The notes: generated by a model not told the origin, from the letters alone. Counted from the stretch's first letter, positions 19,352 through 28,603 are shown. The stretch: DNA of 64,000 nucleotides from Caldalkalibacillus uzonensis (GCF_030814135.1 NZ_JAUSUQ010000011.1:56942-120941), one strand, 5' to 3'. Translations and numbers: made by a program.

Positions 19352-19382
19352 CTCCCCAGTGCAAAGCCTGTACACTGGGGCT
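19352..19382 (-). terminator. Hairpin after NSS copy 2
   Basis: CCCCAGTG and CACTGGGG form an 8-base stem around 11 bases, 14 bases beyond the stop of the gene at 19396. A T-run is weak on the minus strand, so termination efficiency is uncertain. Confidence 0.55.
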
Positions 19383-19395
19383 GATTCTCAATAGC

Positions 19396-20748
19396 TTACA
19401 GTTGTGAGGCCATCCAGATGAAAACTATGGCAATGAAGATGGGAACCGGAATGCGTAAGATCCATAAGAATGCCTGACCTAAGCCACTATCACCCAAGTC
19501 GGATTGCTTTAAAATCTCGGACCGGCTCCAAGCCCAGCCGACAAACAGGGCCGTAATCAGACCTGCCAATGGCAACATAATGTTACCAGAGATGTAATCA
19601 AGCGAGTCCAAAATATCCCGATCAGCCAGTGGTGTGACACCTGATAACACCCCAATGCCAAGTGAGGAAGGGATACCTCCTACGAAGACGAGAACACCAA
19701 CGATTAAGGCGGTCACTTTACGGTTCAGGTTAAACTTGCGTATCACATAGGCCACAGGAGCCTCAAGCAAGGAAATGGCCGAAGATAGCGCCGCTGCCGT
19801 AAACAAGAAGAAGAACAACAGGCCGACAATAATGCCGAATCCGCCGATGCTTTCAAAGATACCAGGCAAGGTAATAAACACCAGACCGGGTCCGGCATCC
19901 GCTTCCCCCCCGAAGGCAAATACAGCAGGAAAGATCATCACACCGGCAATGACAGCAAACAACGTGTCAAAACCGATAATGGTACCAGCCGCACTCGGCA
20001 ATTTATGCTGCTCAGCCAAATAACTGCTGTACGTAATCATCACACCCATTCCCAGGCTGAGGGAGAAAAAGGCTTGTCCCATAGCCGCCAAATAAACACT
20101 GGGCTCTGTCAAGGCACTCCAATCCGGAGCAAACAAAAACGCTAACCCTTCCCGGGCCCCTCCCAGTGTCAAGCTGTAAGCAGCCAGCAACACAACCAAA
20201 ATGGCCAATGTTGGCATGAGAAATTTGTTGGCTTTTTCAATGCCCTGTTTAATACCCAAAATAACAATCCCGATGGTAATGGCCATAAAGATTGCTTGCC
20301 AAATAATCGGCTCAACTGGGTCGGTAATAAAGTTGACAAAATAGCCGGCAAAACCGTCTTCGACTGCAGGAGTGTCCCACAATCCACCGGTTAGATAAGC
20401 CACAAAATATTTTAAGGACCAGCCGGCAATGACACCATAAAATGTCAAGATAATAAATGCGGCGGCCACACCGATCCCACCCCCGATGAACCAGGGCTTT
20501 CCGGGTGCCAGTTTAGTAAAGGACTCAACCGCATCACTTTGCGCGCGGCGCCCCAACATAAATTCAGCCATCATGACCGGAAAGCCAATCAGAAGCACAC
20601 ACAAAACGTAAATAAGCAAAAACGCTGCTCCACCGTTTTCCCCAGCAACATAAGAAAAGCGCCAGATGTTACCGAGACCAACTGCAGATCCCACGGCTGC
20701 CAACATAAATCCCCAGCGTGATGCCCATTGTTCACGAGGTTGTCCCAT
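19396..20748 (-). CDS. Sodium-dependent transporter, NSS/SNF family (copy 2)
   Basis: A 450-residue LeuT-fold sodium symporter, the same length as copy 1. The TM1 motif GSAVGLGNIWRFSYVAGENGGAAF and the C-terminal RIPVPIFIAIVFIWMASQL segment are almost identical between the two. Differences gather in loops and in the region after TM9. Each copy has its own upstream dyad and its own downstream hairpin, so they appear to be separate transcription units. The substrates may differ. Start ATG follows AGAAGGAGGATACAAC. Confidence 0.93.
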   Translation of the reverse strand: MGQPREQWASRWGFMLAAVGSAVGLGNIWRFSYVAGENGGAAFLLIYVLCVLLIGFPVMMAEFMLGRRAQSDAVESFTKLAPGKPWFIGGGIGVAAAFIILTFYGVIAGWSLKYFVAYLTGGLWDTPAVEDGFAGYFVNFITDPVEPIIWQAIFMAITIGIVILGIKQGIEKANKFLMPTLAILVVLLAAYSLTLGGAREGLAFLFAPDWSALTEPSVYLAAMGQAFFSLSLGMGVMITYSSYLAEQHKLPSAAGTIIGFDTLFAVIAGVMIFPAVFAFGGEADAGPGLVFITLPGIFESIGGFGIIVGLLFFFLFTAAALSSAISLLEAPVAYVIRKFNLNRKVTALIVGVLVFVGGIPSSLGIGVLSGVTPLADRDILDSLDYISGNIMLPLAGLITALFVGWAWSRSEILKQSDLGDSGLGQAFLWILRIPVPIFIAIVFIWMASQL

Positions 20749-20805
20749 GTTGTATCCTCCTTCTTCATCGTCATATTAGTATGATGGTTACATTTTTTGT
20801 GACGT

Positions 20806-20833
20806 ATACTAAATGTTAAGGACAATTTAGTAT
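20806..20833. repeat. Inverted repeat upstream of NSS copy 2
   Basis: Perfect 9-base arms ATACTAAAT and ATTTAGTAT with a 10-base centre, 58-85 bases upstream of the start codon. A candidate operator; the arm sequence differs from the dyad before copy 1. Confidence 0.5.
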
Positions 20834-21007
20834 TTCCATTTGTTTGTCAATTTAATATATTTGCATTGTTTATATCCTTCAAATTAATGGGACCTGCTGT
20901 TTAAATATATAACAAAAGGCCCAAAAGATCAAGAGATTTCTTTTATTTATGTCGTTTTATGACGAAATATGTTGCTTTTGGGATCTAAGCCACTTTCGCT
21001 TATCTGA

Positions 21008-22585
21008 TCAGGCACGCTCAATGACAGACGATATCGCTTGACCGAGGGCTTCCAAAATATCGGTTGGCAGGACGCTGTACCTGGATTTTTCCACGGCACA
21101 ACGTTCACCTGACAAGGCATGAATATACACGGCAGCGATAGCTGCTTGTTCGGGTGCCGCACCCTGAGCGACAAAGGAAGCAATCATTCCGGACAAAATG
21201 TCTCCCGATCCCCCTTTGGCCAGAGCATCATGGCCAAGCGGATTGATCCAGATTTTACCCTCCGGCGTGGCCAGTACAGTACGGTGTCCTTTAAGAACCA
21301 CATATACACCATGTTCCCGGGCATAACGTGTAGCTACCCCGAGCCGGTCACTTTCCACTTCTCTGACAGAAGTGCCCAACAACCGGGCCATCTCACCTTG
21401 GTGGGGGGTCAAAATGAGAGGATGATCCCGTTCAGCCAGCTCATGCACATGTGGCTTGAGCAGAGACAATCCATCTGCATCCACCACAACCGGCATATCA
21501 GCCTGTTTTAACAGCTGGATAAGCCAGTGACCTCCATCAGGCCAGCGTCCCAATCCTGGACCGACCACAAGGACATCGTACGTCTGGAGCTTTTCTATCA
21601 GCATTTTGACTGCTTCTATGGATAAGTAACCATTTTCCGTTGGTAAAGGCAGGAAAATAGTGGTCGGCGATTGAGCAGCCAGCTGAGGATAAATCACATC
21701 CGGCATAGCCAGTGTGACTAGTCCTGCTCCACTTCTCATCGCTGCCTGGGCAGCAAAAAACGGGGCCCCAATATAAGGGGGTGATCCTCCAACCACCAGC
21801 ACATGTCCAAAACTACCTTTATGCCCATGCGTGGCCCTGCTGGGTATGGCCTGCTGAACAACGCTGTCCGTGATCAAGGATGGTACATTCAGTTTCAGGG
21901 TTTGAACCAAGGATAGTGGGACGGAAATGTCAACGGCTTTCCACTCTCCGATGTATTGAGGGCCGTCCTGCAAGAAAAACCCTTTTTTAGGGCAGACAAA
22001 GGTGATGGTGTTTGTGGCACGTACGCACTCTCCCTGCACTTTGCCTGTCTCCGCACACAAACCAGAGGGAAGGTCAACAGCGACGATCGTTTTGCCCTCT
22101 CTGTGACGGTTTATCCAGGCAATGACCTCTTTATAAGGGGAACGGACCTCACCCTTAACGCCTGTACCAAGCAGGGCATCAACAATAACCGGAGCCTGCT
22201 GTAACAAGCCAAATAAATCTTCCAACGCGTGATCCCGGACGGACCAAAAGGGGAGTTTCCGTTTGCGGTACACCTGATAATGAATCTGAGCATCTCCCCT
22301 GATCTTGTCAGGCGCTGCCAGTAAACACAACTTAACCTCCAACCCCATGTCAGCCAACCTGCGGGCAATAACAAATCCATCTCCCCCATTGTTGCCATGT
22401 CCAGCCAAAACAACGATGATACCTCGTGTCTGTTTCCCTCCATTTTTGGTAAACAAGCGACTGACTTCATCTGCCACCCTGGCTCCGGCGTTTTCCATCA
22501 ATACTGCGCCGGGCAAGCCAAGCTGTTCAATGGTATACCGGTCCATCTTCCTCATATCATCTTGACCAAGCACATACACACTCAT
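21008..22585 (-). CDS. nnr: Bifunctional NAD(P)H-hydrate epimerase / dehydratase
   Basis: A 525-residue fusion that repairs hydrated NADH and NADPH. The N-terminal YjeF_N domain (about 1-225) epimerises R- and S-NAD(P)HX: MENAGARVADEV and VVLAGHGNNGGDGFVIARRL are typical. The C-terminal domain (about 235-510) is the ADP-dependent dehydratase, with GHKGSFGHVLVVGGS and GGSGDILSGMI. The ATG at 22585 overlaps the stop of the upstream BtuF-like gene (ATGA), so the pair is co-translated; an upstream extension has no family similarity. Confidence 0.94.
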   Translation of the reverse strand: MSVYVLGQDDMRKMDRYTIEQLGLPGAVLMENAGARVADEVSRLFTKNGGKQTRGIIVVLAGHGNNGGDGFVIARRLADMGLEVKLCLLAAPDKIRGDAQIHYQVYRKRKLPFWSVRDHALEDLFGLLQQAPVIVDALLGTGVKGEVRSPYKEVIAWINRHREGKTIVAVDLPSGLCAETGKVQGECVRATNTITFVCPKKGFFLQDGPQYIGEWKAVDISVPLSLVQTLKLNVPSLITDSVVQQAIPSRATHGHKGSFGHVLVVGGSPPYIGAPFFAAQAAMRSGAGLVTLAMPDVIYPQLAAQSPTTIFLPLPTENGYLSIEAVKMLIEKLQTYDVLVVGPGLGRWPDGGHWLIQLLKQADMPVVVDADGLSLLKPHVHELAERDHPLILTPHQGEMARLLGTSVREVESDRLGVATRYAREHGVYVVLKGHRTVLATPEGKIWINPLGHDALAKGGSGDILSGMIASFVAQGAAPEQAAIAAVYIHALSGERCAVEKSRYSVLPTDILEALGQAISSVIERA

Positions 22586-23412
22586 CTCCCCCTTTCCAGA
22601 CGGTCTCTCAGCAGGTCTCTTCCTTCCTGGCAGGCTGGAAAATGGCTGGGATGAAGCAGGGAGGCTAATTTTTGCAAACCGGTCAACAGGCGTGGGGAAG
22701 GACGGCAAAACAGTGGTTCATCCAGGACAAGGATGCGGTTCTCCTGTACGGCTTTTAGCGCAGCCCACCCGGGGCGCGTGCGCACCAGTTCCGGCTTGAT
22801 ACGCCGTTTCTCTACGCCCACCCAAACCAGACAAATGTACTCAGGCTGGCGTTCAAGAACGTCATTCCAATCGGTTTGCACACTGGGTTCAGGCCTGTCG
22901 GCAAACACATTCCTTGCCCCGGCCAATTCACTGATCTCCGTCAGCCAATTGATTTTCCCCGGTGTAAAAACAGGCTTTGGCCACCATTCCCAGTACACCC
23001 CTGGACGATCCGCCACCCTTTGGCTCCTCTCCCTGTAGTCTGCCAACAGGGCTTGATAGGCATCATAAACTCGGATGGCTGCCTGTTCCCGCTGAGTATG
23101 CTTCCCCAACTCCAGTATATCCCGACCGATTTCTTCCAGACTGTTGGGGTTTAGTACAACATAAGGCAGTTGGGCCGCTTGTAATGCTTCGATGTTTTTC
23201 TCCATGCCCGGGACGCTTAAGGAGGCCAGCACCAGATCGGGGTTCAGCTTCTTAACCGCCTCCATATCAATATCTAAATCAGGGCCCACGCGTGGAAGAT
23301 GATGGACCTCTTCCGGCCAATCAGAGTAATTATCCACCCCCACCAGGGATGAAGTTAGCCCAAGATAAGCCAACAATTCCGTATTGCTGGGACAGATGGA
23401 AACAATACGCAC
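22582..23412 (-). CDS. Cytosolic BtuF-like cobalamin/iron-type binding protein
   Basis: A 276-residue protein with a type III periplasmic-binding fold like BtuF and FhuD: RIVSICPSNTELLAYLGL, VGVDNYSDWPEEV, KLNPDLVLAS and the Trp-rich ligand region VYWEWWPKP. It has no signal peptide or lipobox, so it should stay in the cytoplasm. The GTG at 23412 is preferred because AAGGAGTG lies 10 bases before it and the conserved fold begins there; longer in-frame starts lack a ribosome site. No ABC permease or ATPase is adjacent. Its stop overlaps nnr by 4 bases. Ligand unknown; cobalamin is a guess from the family. Confidence 0.78.
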   Translation of the reverse strand: MRIVSICPSNTELLAYLGLTSSLVGVDNYSDWPEEVHHLPRVGPDLDIDMEAVKKLNPDLVLASLSVPGMEKNIEALQAAQLPYVVLNPNSLEEIGRDILELGKHTQREQAAIRVYDAYQALLADYRERSQRVADRPGVYWEWWPKPVFTPGKINWLTEISELAGARNVFADRPEPSVQTDWNDVLERQPEYICLVWVGVEKRRIKPELVRTRPGWAALKAVQENRILVLDEPLFCRPSPRLLTGLQKLASLLHPSHFPACQEGRDLLRDRLERGR

Positions 23413-23561
23413 GCCTAGATCACTCCTTGATTCTTTTATTCCTATCATAGCACAAAGGCCTCCCAATCCAGGCTTCACTAATAATAAATTTAGGTTTAGA
23501 AGCATGATAAAAAGGTTATTTTAAGTGTGGGACAAATATTTATTAAAAGGAGTGCAGGTTA

Positions 23562-23996
23562 ATGGATGACAAAAAAAAGGCCTTGATTGACGGGTTAAAC
23601 GAAGACCTTGCCAATGAGTATGCGGCTATTATTACTTACAACCATTACGCAGCCACTGTAAGTGGTTTAGCTGGTCAAGTGCTAAAGCCATTCTTCCAAG
23701 GTGAAGTGAATGATGAGATTGGCCATGCCCAGTTCTTGGCAGAAAAAATTGTGTATTTGGGTGGGACTCCAACCGTTGAACCGAAACCGGTCAAGCATAC
23801 CACTGATGTCAGGGAAATGCTGCAAAATACGCTGCAAGCCGAGATTGATACCATCAAGCGTTATACCCAGCGCGTTGAACAAGCTGAAGCCGCTGGAGAA
23901 ATCGGCCTTAAGATTGAACTGGAAGACTTGATTGCTGATGAAACGAAACACAAGATCGAAATTGAACGCATGTTGCGTGACCCCCTTTTCAAATAG
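23562..23996 (+). CDS. Ferritin-like di-iron protein
   Basis: A 144-residue four-helix ferritin-like protein. Metal ligands typical of the superfamily are visible: E14 and E19 in LNEDLANEYAA, ExxH in NDEIGHA, a central Glu in LQAEIDTIKRY and a second ExxH-type set in DETKHKIE. Related to rubrerythrin and bacterioferritin-like proteins of roughly this size without a rubredoxin domain. It may handle iron or peroxide. Start ATG follows AAAAGGAGTGCAGGTTA. Single gene, closed by a hairpin terminator. Confidence 0.85.
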   Translation: MDDKKKALIDGLNEDLANEYAAIITYNHYAATVSGLAGQVLKPFFQGEVNDEIGHAQFLAEKIVYLGGTPTVEPKPVKHTTDVREMLQNTLQAEIDTIKRYTQRVEQAEAAGEIGLKIELEDLIADETKHKIEIERMLRDPLFK

Positions 23997-24052
23997 TAAC
24001 GGGAAAATATCCATAGGGCGGCAGGGCAACCTCGGTCACGCCTTGTAACGGT

Positions 24053-24098
24053 AAACTCACCCCGCTGACATCAAGCAGCCAGGGGTGAGTTTTTTACT
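24053..24098 (+). terminator. Hairpin terminator after the ferritin-like gene
   Basis: AACTCACCCC and GGGGTGAGTT form a 10-base stem followed by TTTTTT. Confidence 0.85.
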
Positions 24099-24214
24099 GT
24101 ACCAATAACCTTAAACAGTTGTTTAATCCCCGTTGGGTGCCATTTCATCTTTTTCGATATTGTGATATAACAAAGAAAAGAGAGACAGTTAAAAAACAAA
24201 GGGAGAGACCATAC

Positions 24215-25603
24215 TTGTATGTTGAACACACACAAGGGCTTTCGTCCGTTTTGGGTGTCATCTTGCTGCTCAGCGCCTTGATTTACTTAGCCGATGTGTT
24301 CCGACCTTCTGAGTTACTATCCACCATTTACAGCAGCTTGGCCGCCCTCCTGTTTTTGGCTGCGTTGCTGGTCATAAGTTGGAGCAACCGTATCACAGCC
24401 TTGCTCCTTGTTGTGACCGGAACGTCCATCTTTTGGCAGCAGTCCGTGGAGTGGGAGACAGTGATTCACAGTTTTGGCCGCAACATGAACCTGCTTACGT
24501 TGTTTCTGCTCGTTCCTTATTACGGCATCATGATGTCGATTGGAGGATATTTAACCGCTCTAAAGCATTACATTCAACACTATGAACGAGAGCACCAGCC
24601 ACATCCCTACCGCCTCAGCTCACTGCTGACTTCAAGCATGGGGGTTATTCTTAATTTGGGAGCCATGCCCATTGCCTACCGCATTGCTGAAGAAAGTTTT
24701 TCAGCTTTTACCCGTAAAAAAATGGGCATGGTGATTCTGAGAGCTTTCGGATTTTGCATGTTCTGGTCCCCGTACTTTGTTAACGTCGGACTTGTCCTCG
24801 TCCTGTTTGATGTCTCCTGGACCTCGATTGGTGCCGCCGGACTGATCATCGCCACAGTCTATATGATGACGGGATTTATTTTTTTCCGCTGGCTAGACTT
24901 TGAGCATGATCAGCCAGTAAACCGGCTAAGTCGTCCAGTCCCCGAAGCCAGCTCCTCCGGAAAAAAAATCGTGGCCCTGAGTTTATGGTTACTCGCTCTG
25001 TTAGCCTTATCTTTCACCCTTGATGTACTGGTGGAGGTCAGCATGCTAACCATTGTCTCTGTTCTGGCACTCATTTTTCCCGTTGTCTGGTCCATGGCCA
25101 GCGGTGCTTTCCGGGAGTATGTTCAAGCGATCGTGCAGGATGTTTGCCATTCCTTTGAACGTTTGAAAAATGAGCTGGCTATTTTTATCAGTGCGGGCTA
25201 TTTTGGTGTGTCTATCTCTTATACAAGTATGGGTGACCATGTGTCACACATGATTCTGGCCCTTTCATTTGAATCGGTGTATTTTATGTCCGTGCTGATC
25301 ATCACCCTGGCTGTTTTGCTGGCCTTGGTGGGGATCCATCCGGTGATTGTGGTCATCGGTATCGGCAGTGCCCTCAGCCCCGAATTGTTTGGTGTTTCCC
25401 CCGGCTTTATGGCCATGTTGCTGGTCATGGCTTGGTCACTGGCCACACAACTTTCACCCTTCTCCGGGTCGGTTTTGATGACAGCGGGATTAACCGGCTC
25501 TTCGGCATGGCTGATTGCCAGAAAGAACGCCCCCTTTGTACTGGCTTTGCTCTTTGTTTTGCCTTTCATTCTTTATTTGCTGTGGTGCTTCAAGCTGCTT
25601 TGA
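24215..25603 (+). CDS. Multi-pass membrane protein, probable ion-transporter-superfamily permease
   Basis: A 462-residue protein counted from a TTG at 24215, preferred because AAAGGGAGAGACC precedes it; the frame is open 32 codons further. About eleven or twelve hydrophobic segments with a polar central loop (about 245-258 of the TTG-started protein). Features such as LSPFSGSVLMTAG near the C-terminus and the repeated re-entrant-like Ser/Pro loops recall the ion transporter superfamily (dicarboxylate, citrate or antiporter types), but I cannot place it in a named family and no substrate is suggested. It is transcribed alone on the plus strand, ended by a hairpin at 25630. Confidence 0.65.
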   Translation: MYVEHTQGLSSVLGVILLLSALIYLADVFRPSELLSTIYSSLAALLFLAALLVISWSNRITALLLVVTGTSIFWQQSVEWETVIHSFGRNMNLLTLFLLVPYYGIMMSIGGYLTALKHYIQHYEREHQPHPYRLSSLLTSSMGVILNLGAMPIAYRIAEESFSAFTRKKMGMVILRAFGFCMFWSPYFVNVGLVLVLFDVSWTSIGAAGLIIATVYMMTGFIFFRWLDFEHDQPVNRLSRPVPEASSSGKKIVALSLWLLALLALSFTLDVLVEVSMLTIVSVLALIFPVVWSMASGAFREYVQAIVQDVCHSFERLKNELAIFISAGYFGVSISYTSMGDHVSHMILALSFESVYFMSVLIITLAVLLALVGIHPVIVVIGIGSALSPELFGVSPGFMAMLLVMAWSLATQLSPFSGSVLMTAGLTGSSAWLIARKNAPFVLALLFVLPFILYLLWCFKLL

Positions 25604-25629
25604 ACGGTGCCAACATGCACATCAAGTTA

Positions 25630-25666
25630 AAAAACCAGTCTCCCCCTGCGGAGAGACTGGTTTTGG
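25630..25666. terminator. Bidirectional hairpin terminator
   Basis: AAAACCAGTCTCC and GAGAGACTGGTTTT pair around a short GC loop. It lies between the convergent unknown-permease gene and the sulfonate-type binding protein gene. Confidence 0.85.
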
Positions 25667-25710
25667 CTTATTCAATGGCTCAAAGCTGGCGGTAAAGATT
25701 CTGTCCGCCG

Positions 25711-26733
25711 CTACTTGGAGGCCACTTCACTGCTCAATACTTTTTCCAGCAAAGACGTATCCACTAATCCGTCCAAATTGGGTTCGACATCTATAAAACC
25801 TAAGCGATGGGAAGAATCCGCCCATTCCTGCAAGGCGTCTGCATGGGTTTCGTAGGTGACAGCCATGCGCTCCCATGCTTTGTCTAACACTTGCTCCGGC
25901 AAGCGCTCCTGAGTCAGGGCGTAAATGCGGTCATTGACCATTTCCAGGGTTTCCTCTTGATTGTCCTGGGCAAATTGCACGCTTTGAATATGGGCTTTAA
26001 GCACTTTTTCCACTGTTTCAGGATGTTTCTCCACGAAGTCTTTTGTGCTGACCAACACGACACTGGATAACGTTGTACCCCACTCTACTTCATCCCATTC
26101 CACTACGACATTGGCCAATCCTTCTTCAACCAGATAGGTCCCCCATGGTTCCGGTGCAGCATAAGCATCCACCTGTCCTGATTCAAACAGGCTGGCTACA
26201 CTGGCCGGAGGAATACGCGGCTGATGCTCCACATTGCCACCAACCCGGTTAGATTTCAACCCCAATTCAAGCAGCATTTCTTCCAGTTGGACATTATGGG
26301 TGCAGCCATTTCCCGGGGTACCAAAACTTTTATCTGCAAAGTCTTCCAGGCTTTGAATGCCGGAATCTTTGTGGGCCACAATCAGTGTGGCCCCGTTGGC
26401 CGCAGAAGAGAGAATGACCACATCCCCCCCACCAAGGAAGTAGTTAATCACTGGGCCTGGGCCGACATAACCGATATCCAACTCCCCGGCATCCAGGGCG
26501 TTAATAAAGTCATTACCATTTGGAAAGTGAATAAATTCAGGCTCAACGTCACCCAGGGCTGCTTCAAAGAAGCCTTTCTCGATGCCCACAATAGCAGCGG
26601 CATGGTCTAGATTGGGAAAGTAACCGATGCGGACTTGATCCAATTCGTCCCCCCCTGTCTCTGATGAACCGCAACCAACGAGGCCTACACTCACTAATAA
26701 GATTAACAGGATTGAAAAAGACCATTGACGCAT
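25711..26733 (-). CDS. ABC transporter substrate-binding lipoprotein, sulfonate/nitrate/taurine class
   Basis: A 340-residue lipoprotein (lipobox VGLVGC) with the SsuA/TauA/NrtA-type fold: VRIGYFPNLDHAAAIVGIEKGFFE, a G-rich ligand loop (VGPGPVINYFLGGG) and APEPWGTYL. It captures an aliphatic sulfonate, taurine, nitrate or thiamine-precursor-like ligand; the sequence alone does not say which. It is the third gene of an operon with ATPase and permease genes upstream (82-base gap). No CymR or similar site was recognised. Confidence 0.88.
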   Translation of the reverse strand: MRQWSFSILLILLVSVGLVGCGSSETGGDELDQVRIGYFPNLDHAAAIVGIEKGFFEAALGDVEPEFIHFPNGNDFINALDAGELDIGYVGPGPVINYFLGGGDVVILSSAANGATLIVAHKDSGIQSLEDFADKSFGTPGNGCTHNVQLEEMLLELGLKSNRVGGNVEHQPRIPPASVASLFESGQVDAYAAPEPWGTYLVEEGLANVVVEWDEVEWGTTLSSVVLVSTKDFVEKHPETVEKVLKAHIQSVQFAQDNQEETLEMVNDRIYALTQERLPEQVLDKAWERMAVTYETHADALQEWADSSHRLGFIDVEPNLDGLVDTSLLEKVLSSEVASK

Positions 26734-26815
26734 GTCATATCGCTCCTTTCAACACATATCAGTCTAATGTGGTTCCGGTTTTTGATCTGACCCGGAATGG
26801 AATGCATCGCAAGCT

Positions 26816-27589
26816 TTACACTTTCTCCAATCCCCAGCGTGTGAGAACACGTTTCTCCACGCGCTGGAAGACAAGCTGGTCCATAATGATGCCAATCACT
26901 GAAATAATCACCATGATGGCGACAACCAGATTCATATTAAAGAAATCAGTGGCCAAGAGCAGCGTACTTCCCAGACCACCGGTGGCCAAGAGCTCGGCGG
27001 CAATCAAGGCTCTCCAGTTAAAAGCCCAGGCCAATCTGGCGCCGGTTAAGGCGTAAGGGATCGAAGCGGGAAAAGTGACTTTACGGAACAAATCAAATCC
27101 CGAGTATCCCATCGTTTTGGCCGCCCGTAAAAGCAGTGGTTGCACGTTCTTGAAGCCCATGCGCGTATTAAGGGCCATCGACCATGTCCCGCCAATGACG
27201 ATGATAAAAATAATAGCCATGTCATTGCGGCCAAACCAAATCATGGCCAGCGGCAACCAGACGATGCTGGGAATGCTCTGCAGAGCTATAATGAGGGAGC
27301 CCAGTGTTTCATCCACCGCTTTATAGCGGGCCAGCAAGATGCCTAAACAGGTGCCAATGACCAGCGCCAAGGCAAAGCCGACCAACAGTCGTTTGAGACT
27401 GGTAAAAATAGCGTATAATAAGACTTTGTGTTCACCGAAAAAACCAATATAAAGCTGCTCCAACACGCCCAATAAATCGGGAAATGACCGGGTGGGCATC
27501 CATTCGAACTGCAGGTTTAACCTATATGTGACTTCCCATATCACGATGAGTGCCATAAAGAAGAGCAGCTTTCTGAGAATTGTAGTCAT
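26816..27589 (-). CDS. ABC transporter permease, sulfonate/nitrate/taurine class (SsuC-like)
   Basis: A 257-residue permease with about six membrane spans and the EAA loop RAAKTMGYSGFDLFRKVTFPASIPY. The start ATG at 27589 follows AGGAGATGGGGG, so its first 22 codons lie inside the end of the ATPase gene (68-base overlap). A shorter start at residue 12 would remove part of the first membrane span and lacks a ribosome site. Partner of the neighbouring ATPase and binding protein. Confidence 0.88.
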   Translation of the reverse strand: MTTILRKLLFFMALIVIWEVTYRLNLQFEWMPTRSFPDLLGVLEQLYIGFFGEHKVLLYAIFTSLKRLLVGFALALVIGTCLGILLARYKAVDETLGSLIIALQSIPSIVWLPLAMIWFGRNDMAIIFIIVIGGTWSMALNTRMGFKNVQPLLLRAAKTMGYSGFDLFRKVTFPASIPYALTGARLAWAFNWRALIAAELLATGGLGSTLLLATDFFNMNLVVAIMVIISVIGIIMDQLVFQRVEKRVLTRWGLEKV

Positions 27590-28355
27590 CCCCCATCTCC
27601 TCTCTCATCACCTTTTCGATCTCTCCCCCCAACAGCTCCATAATTTGCTCTTCAAGGGCAGCCACCCGGGGATCTGTTGTTTGACGCGGACGTGGCAGAT
27701 TGACCTCAAACTCTTCAATGATGCGTCCGGGGCGCGTGCCCATCAACACGATCCGGTCCGAGAGCTGCACAGCTTCCCGTATGTTATGAGTCACAAAGAC
27801 AATGGTTTTTTTGGTTTGCATCCAAATGTAGGAGAGTTCCCGGTGCAACATCATTCTGGTTTGTTCATCCAAGGCACCGAATGGTTCATCCATCAAAAGC
27901 ACCTGCGGATTCATGGCCAAAGCCCGGGCAATGGCCACCCGCTGCCGCATTCCCCCGGACAGTTCATGGGGGTAGGAATGAATAAATTTGCTTAAATGGA
28001 CCAACTTCAAATGTTGCAAGGCGATCTCTTTTTGCTTGGCTTTATCCATTCCTTTCAGGGCAAATGTCACGTTTTCCAACACATTGAGCCAAGGCATCAA
28101 CGCCGGTTCCTGGAAGACAACCCCCCGTTCAGGCCCGGGGCCTTCCACCTTCTTGCCGTCCACCACCACTTCTCCCTTGGTGGCTTGTTCCAATCCGGCA
28201 ATAATATTAAGCAAGGTTGATTTCCCACATCCGGAGGGGCCTAATAAGGAGACAAACTGACCCGTTTCAACATTCAGGTTGATATCATCAAAAACATGAA
28301 AAGGCTCGTCATGTTTATAGAAAATTTTGCTAACCCCTTTGACCTGTAAGCCCAT
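27522..28355 (-). CDS. ABC transporter ATP-binding protein, sulfonate/nitrate/taurine class (SsuB-like)
   Basis: A 277-residue ABC ATPase with Walker A GPSGCGKST, Q-loop VFQEPALMPWLNV, signature LSGGMRQR, Walker B VLLMDEPFGALDEQTR and H-loop VTHNIREA, the set typical of SsuB/TauB/NrtD. Either of two adjacent ATGs (28358, 28355) could start translation; the second gives better spacing from AGGAGG. First gene of the three-gene transporter operon. Its C-terminal tail (after about residue 230) overlaps the permease gene by 68 bases. Confidence 0.9.
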   Translation of the reverse strand: MGLQVKGVSKIFYKHDEPFHVFDDINLNVETGQFVSLLGPSGCGKSTLLNIIAGLEQATKGEVVVDGKKVEGPGPERGVVFQEPALMPWLNVLENVTFALKGMDKAKQKEIALQHLKLVHLSKFIHSYPHELSGGMRQRVAIARALAMNPQVLLMDEPFGALDEQTRMMLHRELSYIWMQTKKTIVFVTHNIREAVQLSDRIVLMGTRPGRIIEEFEVNLPRPRQTTDPRVAALEEQIMELLGGEIEKVMREEMGDDYNSQKAALLYGTHRDMGSHI

Positions 28356-28564
28356 CATTCCCCCTCCTGTCCATAGCACTTATAACTAAATAAACATAAC
28401 TAAACAATGATATTTAGATATAGATACATAATTCATATAAAGCTAATAGGAATTATAGATATAACCCATTATAAAACGACCTGTCTGTGGCGTCAATACA
28501 TTCCCGCCATCTTGGGCAAAATTTCAATTAGGACAGATGAACCAAGTCTTTGATCCTGAAAATT

Positions 28565-28603
28565 TTTACATATTTTTAATCGCTTTTTAACTCGCATTTA
28601 ATA
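28565..28603 (+). promoter_or_regulatory. Pho box: four PhoP-type hexamer repeats at 11-base spacing
   Basis: TTTACA (28565), TTAATC (28576), TTAACT (28587) and TTAATA (28598) recur exactly every 11 bases, matching the PhoP consensus TT(A/T/C)A(C/T)A with 5-base gaps. A -10-like TACAAT follows at 28613-28618. The alkaline phosphatase gene starts 73 bases after the last repeat. This is the classic layout of a phosphate-starvation promoter. Confidence 0.82.

Noticed and set aside
20915..20985. Inverted CCCAAAAG and CTTTTGGG downstream of nnr
   Set aside because: The arms are about 45 bases apart with an A+T-rich centre; too loose to call a terminator with confidence.
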